DNA of 37,500 nucleotides, from contig CAJNDS010000950.1 of the NCBI GenBank assembly GCA_905221605.1, forward strand, positions 1-37,500, in the 5' to 3' direction. Of the stretch, positions 33,417-37,500 are shown in pieces. Position numbers and translations under genes: made by a program. The notes under the pieces are model-generated. The model saw nothing but the letters and a program-made list of their open reading frames with translations, did not search any database and was not told where the DNA came from. Source of the DNA: Symbiodinium natans. Lineage: Eukaryota; Sar; Dinophyceae; Suessiales; Symbiodiniaceae. Each line of letters starts with the position of its first letter. Positions within the stretch are counted from its first letter, which is position 1.

Positions 33417-33606
33417 CATAGCCCTCTAAACCCTTAGCCCTCAACCTTAAACCCTCAACCCTCAACCCTAAAGCTGACCCTTTAACTCTGAACCCTGAAG
33501 CCTTGAGCCTGAAAACCCTAAAGCCCTAAGACCCTAGAACCCTAACATCCTAAATCCCTCACCCTAAACCCGAAACCCTAGATCGTAAACCCTAAGCCCT
33601 AAACTC
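33417..33606 (-). repeat. Degenerate CCCTAAA tract
   Basis: Many variants (CCCTCAA, CCCTGAA, CCTAAAG). Confidence 0.85.
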
Positions 33607-33608
33607 AG

Positions 33609-33868
33609 TGGCTGTGCTAGGAACCGGGGCCTCTACCAGAGACCAAACCTGGAGAGGTACCAATCCGCAGGCGTGATCTCAAGATTTGGGGTTTCGGGTT
33701 TAGGGTTTAGGGTTTCGGGTTTAGGGTTTTGGGTTTTGCGGTTTTAGGGTTTTTGGGGTTTTGGGTTTATATTTATACAGCTTAGGGGTATGTAGGGTTT
33801 AGGTTTAGCCTGTAAGTAGCATGCATTCTCAGGTTTGCGGTTCTGCTTGTCCGAAAGATGTGTTCTGA
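33609..33868 (+). CDS. Two-exon candidate, unknown protein
   Basis: Exon 33609-33690: acceptor ctaaactcag|, 27 codons: NRGLYQRPNLERYQSAGVIS then RFG; donor GGG|gtttcggg. Exon 33833-33868: acceptor catgcattctcag|, VCGSACPKDVF and TGA in the continuing frame (another frame with donor CAG|gttggg is open too). The intron starts with a TTTAGGG/TTTCGGG array. Confidence 0.44.
33691..33760 (+). repeat. Telomere-type array
   Basis: TTTCGGG, TTTAGGG and TTTTGGG units. Confidence 0.92.
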
Positions 33869-33901
33869 CTCAGGTTGGGGTCCTAAACCGGAACCCGAAA
33901 T

Positions 33902-33938
33902 ACCCTAAACCCAAAACCCTAAACCCTAAACCCTAAAC
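33902..33938 (-). repeat. Telomere-type array
   Basis: CCCTAAA with one CCCAAAA. Confidence 0.93.
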
Positions 33939-33945
33939 GATGTAG

Positions 33946-34015
33946 GGCTTCGGCTTCCCGAAGCCGAAAACTTCCACGGTCTTAGGTTCGAACCCAAGGC
34001 TGAGCTGGACAGTGG
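33946..34015 (+). CDS. Candidate internal exon (70 nt)
   Basis: Acceptor aaacgatgtag|, LRLPEAENFHGLRFEPKAEL then DSG, donor GTGG|gtagtt. Carries a perfect hairpin, TTCGGCTTC/GAAGCCGAA (33949-33968). Between CCCTAAA and TTTAGGG arrays. Confidence 0.47.
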
Positions 34016-34025
34016 GTAGTTTGGG

Positions 34026-34072
34026 GGGTTTAGGGTTTAGGGTTTAGGGTTTAGGGTTTAGGGTTTAGGGGT
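34026..34072 (+). repeat. Telomere-type array
   Basis: Six exact TTTAGGG units. Confidence 0.96.
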
Positions 34073-34187
34073 ACGGGGTTCTCTACATTGGGGCCCCTTT
34101 TGGGGTCATTCTTTTGAGGGTGCCGTACTATATATAGGACCCAAAATCGGACCCTGACTTAGAGAGCTACCCAAGTTCTTCTGACAG

Positions 34188-34282
34188 ATGTAATGGTCCA
34201 AATTGGTGGGCATTTCTGGTCTGGTTTTGGAACACCTTTTGTCACAAAGAGTTGCATTTGTAAGGGTGCCACGAACACCTAA
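34188..34282 (+). CDS. Candidate exon
   Basis: Strong acceptor ccaagttcttctgacag|, VMVQIGGHFWSGFGTPFVTK then SCICKGATNT and TAA; Gly/aromatic-rich. It lies in a TTTAGGG-to-CCCTAAA gap, where the general pattern predicts intron, so it is a useful test case. Confidence 0.4.
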
Positions 34283-34337
34283 ACCCTAAACCCGAAGCCC
34301 TGAACCCAAAACCCTGAACCCTGAACCCTAAACCCTA
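34277..34337 (-). repeat. Telomere-type array
   Basis: CCCTAAA, CCCGAAG and CCCTGAA units. Confidence 0.9.
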
Positions 34338-34511
34338 TTTCTAAGAACAGCTAAGGGTTCGTTCCATGCATGGGGTTGCTGCGCTGTCACAGGCAGCCAG
34401 CTCATATCACTTCCATCTCATATGAACCGGTTGCACTTCTGAACTATGCTAGGTAGGACCTGGGGGTGTTATGATATCCCCGGATCGGCTTAAAAGGCGC
34501 TTATTCTTGGA

Positions 34512-34640
34512 GTGCTCTTGGGTTGCTTCTGGAATGCTCCTCAAGTGTCTTACGCTGATCGGGCTATGGCAGACCAACTAACAACTGAGCAAATGATCAC
34601 ATGGGCTCACATGACTTTACTTTCATATATATATATATAT
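34512..34640 (+). CDS. Candidate exon
   Basis: Open frame with NAPQVSYADRAMADQLTTEQ then MITWAHMTLLSY, running into the AT microsatellite (where it becomes spurious Ile/Tyr). Confidence 0.38.
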
Positions 34641-34751
34641 GTACATTTATGTATGTATGTATGTATGTACAACATACATTCTTATTCTTTTGGTATTCAA
34701 CAAGACAGACATATTCATTTCTTTTGCATGTACGTACATCTGCGCGCACGC

Positions 34752-34812
<61 letters not shown>

Positions 34813-34970
34813 CATACATGTATATGTACATATATATATATATATATATGTATAGAGAGAGGGGTAAAGAGAGAGAGAGAGAGAGAGAGAGATGTATATA
34901 TGTATATCTGAAAGTATGAATGTAAATATATGTATATATATATGTATATATATATATATATAGAGAGAGA
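34627..34970. repeat. Microsatellite cluster
   Basis: (AT)n, (GTAT)n, (AC)20 at 34754-34793, (AT)n, (GA)n at 34854-34891, (AT)n, then GA. Long Ile/Tyr/His frames on both strands here are translation artefacts. Confidence 0.97.
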
Positions 34971-34992
34971 ACAACAAAAAATGATAAAGCAG

Positions 34993-35081
34993 GCTGTCCT
35001 GGCCGGTCTTCCGATGGCTGGAGCAGAACGGGGCGCTGCCCAGTGGCCGCCGAACCCAAGTTGATGGTTGGGCTGGAGAGC
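34993..35081 (+). CDS. Candidate internal exon
   Basis: Acceptor tgataaagcag|, 29 codons ending CPVAAEPKLMVGLES, donor AGC|gtttaggg at the start of the array. A second frame (KQAVLAGLPMAGAERGAAQW) is also open. Confidence 0.42.
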
Positions 35082-35400
35082 GTTTAGGGATTTAGGGCTT
35101 TAGGGTTTGGGGTTGTAGGGTTTTAGGGTTTTAGGGTTTAGGGTTTAGGGTTTTAGGGTTTTAGGGTTTTAGGGTTTAGGGTTTTAGGGTTTTAGGCTTT
35201 TAGGCTTTTAGGCTTTTAGGCTTTTAGGCTTTCAGGGTTTCAGGGTTTTAGGGTTTAGGGTTTTAGGGTTTTAGGGTTTTGGGGTTTTAGGGTTTTAGGG
35301 TTTTAGGGCTTTAGGGTTTTAGGCTTGTAGGGTTTTAGGGTTTTAGGGTTTTAGGGTTTTAGGGTTTTAGGGTTTTAGGGTTTTAGGGTTTTAGGGTTTT
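35082..35400 (+). repeat. Variant array, 8-mer TTTTAGGG
   Basis: About 38 units, mostly TTTTAGGG, with TTTAGGG and a TTTTAGGC sub-block of five units (35193-35230). Confidence 0.97.
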
Positions 35401-35441
35401 CAGTTCGAGGGTTGCGGGTTTCAGGGGTTCAGGTGTTTGAG

Positions 35442-35573
35442 GGGCCAACTCCAAAGCTCGAAACGTCAGGGCGTTTTGTTGGGTTTCGGGAGAGCCTCGT
35501 TTAGACGTTTCGGAGTGCGAGTTCCGGGTTTAGCATTTCAGAAGCCTCAGCGTACAGGGACTGGAGTTGGCCC
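35442..35573. repeat. Nested foldback
   Basis: GGGCCAACTCCA (35442-35453) with TGGAGTTGGCCC (35562-35573), and inside it CGAAACGTC (35459-35467) with GACGTTTCG (35504-35512). All perfect. Confidence 0.85.
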
Positions 35574-35598
35574 ACATCTGAGGTTAAGGCTAAGGGGG

Positions 35599-35682
35599 AT
35601 AAGGAGGGACCCCTAGAAGGACCCTTGATCATCTTCCCCTCCGAAAAAACCCCTAAATACCTTGTAAGGGTCCCTCCTTTAT
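35599..35682. repeat. Foldback element
   Basis: ATAAGGAGGGACCC (35599-35612) and GGGTCCCTCCTTTAT (35668-35682), one extra base. Confidence 0.8.
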
Positions 35683-35844
35683 ATAGTCCCTTGATAAGGG
35701 TAGCTGCAGGGTCCCTATGGGCCCTGAAAAAAGGGACTCCTTCTATACCCCTTCTTTCTGTACCCTATAAAACCCAGGCACCCAGACTTCAGAACCCTTC
35801 AAAGGAGGTAAAAGGCCCAGACCCAAGGCCGAACAGCGAAAACC

Positions 35845-35914
35845 AACCCTAAACCCTAAACCCTAAACCCTAAACCCTAAACCCTAAACCCTAAACCCTA
35901 AACCCTAAACCCTA
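35845..35914 (-). repeat. Telomere-type array
   Basis: Ten exact CCCTAAA units, ending CCCTAG where the last AG acts as acceptor. Confidence 0.97.
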
Positions 35915-35915
35915 G

Positions 35916-36025
35916 TGTGAATCCCGTGCTTGAGTCGGTTGCCCTCGAACTGGAGGCTGGGAGAAGTATCCCCACACTGCTCTGGACTTTTCTGGGGACC
36001 TCTTCCGGCTCCGCCCCTTCGCCGG
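35916..36025 (+). CDS. Candidate internal exon (110 nt), clearest array sandwich
   Basis: Starts after accctag| and ends CCGG|gtttaggg; 36 codons: VNPVLESVALELEAGRSIPT then LLWTFLGTSSGSAPSP. An exact CCCTAAA array ends one base before it and an exact TTTAGGG array begins at its donor, so both splice sites lie in telomere units. A hydrophobic LLWTFLG stretch is present. Function unknown. Confidence 0.5.
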
Positions 36026-36126
36026 GTTTAGGGTTTAGGGTTTAGGGTTTAGGGGTTTAGGGTTTAGGATTTAGGGTTTCGGGTTTCGGGTTTAGGGTTT
36101 AGGGTTTAGGGTTTAGGGTTTAGGGT
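36026..36126 (+). repeat. Telomere-type array
   Basis: TTTAGGG with two TTTCGGG units; begins at the donor of 35916-36025. Confidence 0.97.
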
Positions 36127-36247
36127 ACTTGAGAAAGGCAGCAACTCTGCCTCGTGTCTTGCGGAGGGCTCAACACGGGAGCCAAGGTCGTTATTCAACA
36201 TTTTCCCTTTTTGGGCTGAGGGCTATACCCGAAGGCTCCAAATAGCC

Positions 36248-36311
36248 CAAAGTAGGTACTATTTATAGACTTCGGACCCCAATGTAGGTATTATTTGTAT
36301 ACTTGGAGCCC
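36248..36311. repeat. 32-bp tandem duplication
   Basis: Two diverged copies (36248-36279, 36280-36311) sharing GTAGGTA-TATTT-TA-ACTT. Confidence 0.8.
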
Positions 36312-36802
36312 TGGGGATAGGGTTGAGCGTTGAAGGGGTTCTGGGGTTCTTGGCTTGCGACTTCAGTCGCAGGCCACGGAGTAGCGCGTTGGCAAGGGCA
36401 TGTTGGATAAGGTGAGATGATATTTGCACAGAAAGCGAGCGAAGCATTCTCCCAAAGCTGTGGAGTGGGCAGAAGTTTTTTTTCTCTGAAAGTGCATGAG
36501 GTGCACACCCTCAAGAGAGTGGCTTGTGCTGCTGGTGCAACAGCACTTGTGCTTGGTAGCCCAGTATCCATATTAGAATAAGGGCACCCTTCTTCGAGTT
36601 GATTACAGTACTTTATATGCGCACCCTGAACCAAAAACAAGGAAAAGGGTACCACTGGGCTACCAAGGTGTGAGAACCAGGCAAGGCGACTAAAAAACGT
36701 GAGTTGTTCTGTCTCCAGCCGGCACGCGGCCACCCTCAGCCCTAAACCCTGCTGCATCCTCCTTGCAGCACCGTCTTCGCTCCACTGGACAAAGCAAAGC
36801 AA
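36263..36802 (-). CDS. Longest open frame in the window, minus strand, 179 codons
   Basis: ATG frame. It crosses foldback 36552-36667 and part of the 32-bp duplication, which argues against a conserved gene. Cys/Pro-rich parts such as FCANIISPYPTCPCQRATPW. About one ORF of this length is expected by chance in 37 kb. Strong + strand splice signals (36769) overlap. Confidence 0.25.
   Translation of the reverse strand: MLCFVQWSEDGAARRMQQGLGLRVAACRLETEQLTFFSRLAWFSHLGSPVVPFSLFLVQGAHIKYCNQLEEGCPYSNMDTGLPSTSAVAPAAQATLLRVCTSCTFREKKLLPTPQLWENASLAFCANIISPYPTCPCQRATPWPATEVASQEPQNPFNAQPYPQGSKYTNNTYIGVRSL
36552..36667. repeat. Foldback element, family E, copy 2
   Basis: CTTGGTAGCCCAGT (36552-36565) and ACTGGGCTACCAAG (36654-36667) are perfect 14-bp arms. 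The right 46 nt is homologous in reverse complement to 28146-28190. Confidence 0.85.
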
Positions 36803-36855
36803 ACTTCCAGAGCTACAAGGAGTGTCCGAAAACAGGGATACCCTGTTCAGGGGGG
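36769..36855 (+). CDS. Candidate internal exon (87 nt)
   Basis: Excellent acceptor ctgctgcatcctccttgcag|, 29 codons: HRLRSTGQSKANFQSYKECP then KTGIPCSGG, donor GGG|gtaccc. Another acceptor (gttctgtctccag|) lies at 36719. Confidence 0.48.
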
Positions 36856-37023
36856 GTACCCTTTTGGGGGGGCGCTGCTAAGGACTATGCTAGATTGGGG
36901 TAGATTTTGTGTGTGGGGGGGGGGGGGGGGTCCCCTATGCTTGGAAATGCCCATTTCAATCTGGTAACAGAGAAAATAGAATAAAACTCAGTGCGCATTG
37001 TGCTTCCTGTCTGCTCTTCGAAG

Positions 37024-37042
37024 ATGTCTTATCAGAGTAAGT
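37024..37042 (+). promoter_or_regulatory. Consensus 5' splice site after a tiny exon
   Basis: Acceptor-like ctgctcttcgaag|, then ATGTCTTATCAGA|GTAAGT, the best donor match in the window (GTAAGT at 37037-37042). Confidence 0.4.
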
Positions 37043-37052
37043 CCGTGCTTAC

Positions 37053-37059
37053 AATATAC

Positions 37060-37092
<33 letters not shown>

Positions 37093-37117
37093 CATATGGT
37101 CACCCCCCCCCCCCCAT
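37053..37117. repeat. AT microsatellite and C-run
   Basis: (AT)n with TACATA interruptions, then about 13 C. Confidence 0.95.
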
Positions 37118-37137
37118 GATCCATATGTATCCTTTTC

Positions 37138-37500
37138 AAAAAAAACCGAACTTTCAGGATCTACCCGGCTGCTGGAGCCATAGATCCTGAAATTTAGGTT
37201 TTTTTTTGGAAAATTCGAGCCTGCTCGTGTTTGGGCGACTTACTGTGTCAGTTTTTTTTGGAATATTCGAGCCGGCTCGAATTTTCCTAAATTTCTTGAA
37301 GCTTTAGGTCCCAGAAACTCGAGCAGGCTCGAATTTTCCAAAAAAAAACCGAACTTTCAGGATCTACCCGGCTGCTGGAGCCATAGATCCTGAAATTTAG
37401 GTTTTTTTGGAAAATTCGAGCCTGCTCGTGTTTGGGCGACCTACTGTGTCAGTTTTTTTTGGAAAATTCGAGCCGGCTCGAGTTTTCTTAAAAAACATGA
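37138..37500. repeat. 203-bp tandem repeat built of nested palindromes
   Basis: Unit 37138-37340, second copy from 37341 running off the window. Each unit has a 26-nt hairpin (37138-37163 with 37181-37206, two mismatches, 17-nt loop), a perfect 24-nt inverted pair (37204-37227 with 37320-37343) and a central 28-nt palindrome (37260-37287, one mismatch) around CGAGCCGGCTCG. AT tracts flank CG-containing cores. Confidence 0.93.

Noticed and set aside
33985-34000. tRNA T-arm-like GGTTCGAACCC
   Set aside because: No acceptor stem, D-arm or anticodon arm could be drawn around it. The similar GGGTTCGAGCC on the minus strand near 16515 also fails.
34597-35059. Ile/Tyr/His/Val-rich reading frames up to 135 codons
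   Set aside because: Translation of AT, AC and GA microsatellites.

Overview
This looks like nuclear DNA of a eukaryotic microalga, most likely a dinoflagellate (Symbiodiniaceae or Polarella type). That is inference. The reasons are: dozens of interstitial blocks of the TTTAGGG telomere heptamer; mid-range base composition; no long open frames, only short GC-rich coding-looking islands of about 30 to 180 bp; AG acceptors paired with GT or GC donors (often GAG|GC or AAG|GC); and nearly all plausible islands reading on the + strand, as in unidirectional gene arrays. Other TTTAGGG lineages (chromerids, some green algae, plants) are not excluded. I recognised no protein family with confidence, so no gene symbols are given. 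No rRNA, tRNA, CRISPR array or bacterial signal was found.

Layout. The window is a mosaic of four things. (1) About 75 telomere-like blocks. In the strand column '+' means TTTAGGG on the given strand and '-' means CCCTAAA on the given strand. Most are the exact heptamer; others are variants (CCCCAAA, TTTTAGGG, TTTCTAGGG, CCCTAGAA, TTTCGGG). (2) Candidate exons. (3) Foldback (inverted-repeat) elements of roughly 50-140 bp in several families, with copies recurring kilobases apart. (4) Microsatellites, homopolymers and a few tandem duplications.

The main pattern is positional. Going 5' to 3', a CCCTAAA block, a short open GC-rich island and a TTTAGGG block follow each other again and again (clearest at 7374-7572, 10623-11102, 22389-22602, 25206-25532, 32686-32967 and 35845-36126). 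If the islands are + strand exons, the introns between them tend to begin with TTTAGGG and end with CCCTAAA, so each pre-mRNA intron could fold into a hairpin that brings its own splice sites together. In many cases the first telomere unit itself reads as the donor (exon|GTTTAGGG), and sometimes a unit reads as the acceptor (GGGTTTAG|exon).

Regions. 0.7-5.5 kb: many small exon candidates. 5.8-9.0 kb: foldback elements among exons. 9.3-17.8 kb: exons separated by long variant arrays, with a 34-unit ACT microsatellite at 14.0 kb. 18-27 kb: more single exons and two-exon models. 27.0-28.7 kb and 30.0-33.4 kb: the best multi-exon models. 28.7-29.3 kb: an array-free stretch with two overlapping minus-strand frames. 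34.5-35.1 kb: microsatellite cluster. 35.4-37.5 kb: foldbacks, the longest minus-strand frame (179 aa) and a nested-palindrome tandem repeat running off the end.

Caution. Exons this short are often open by chance, and several islands are open in two or three frames. The frames given are the ones I judge best. Splice sites were chosen by eye, and no alignment or transcript support was available.
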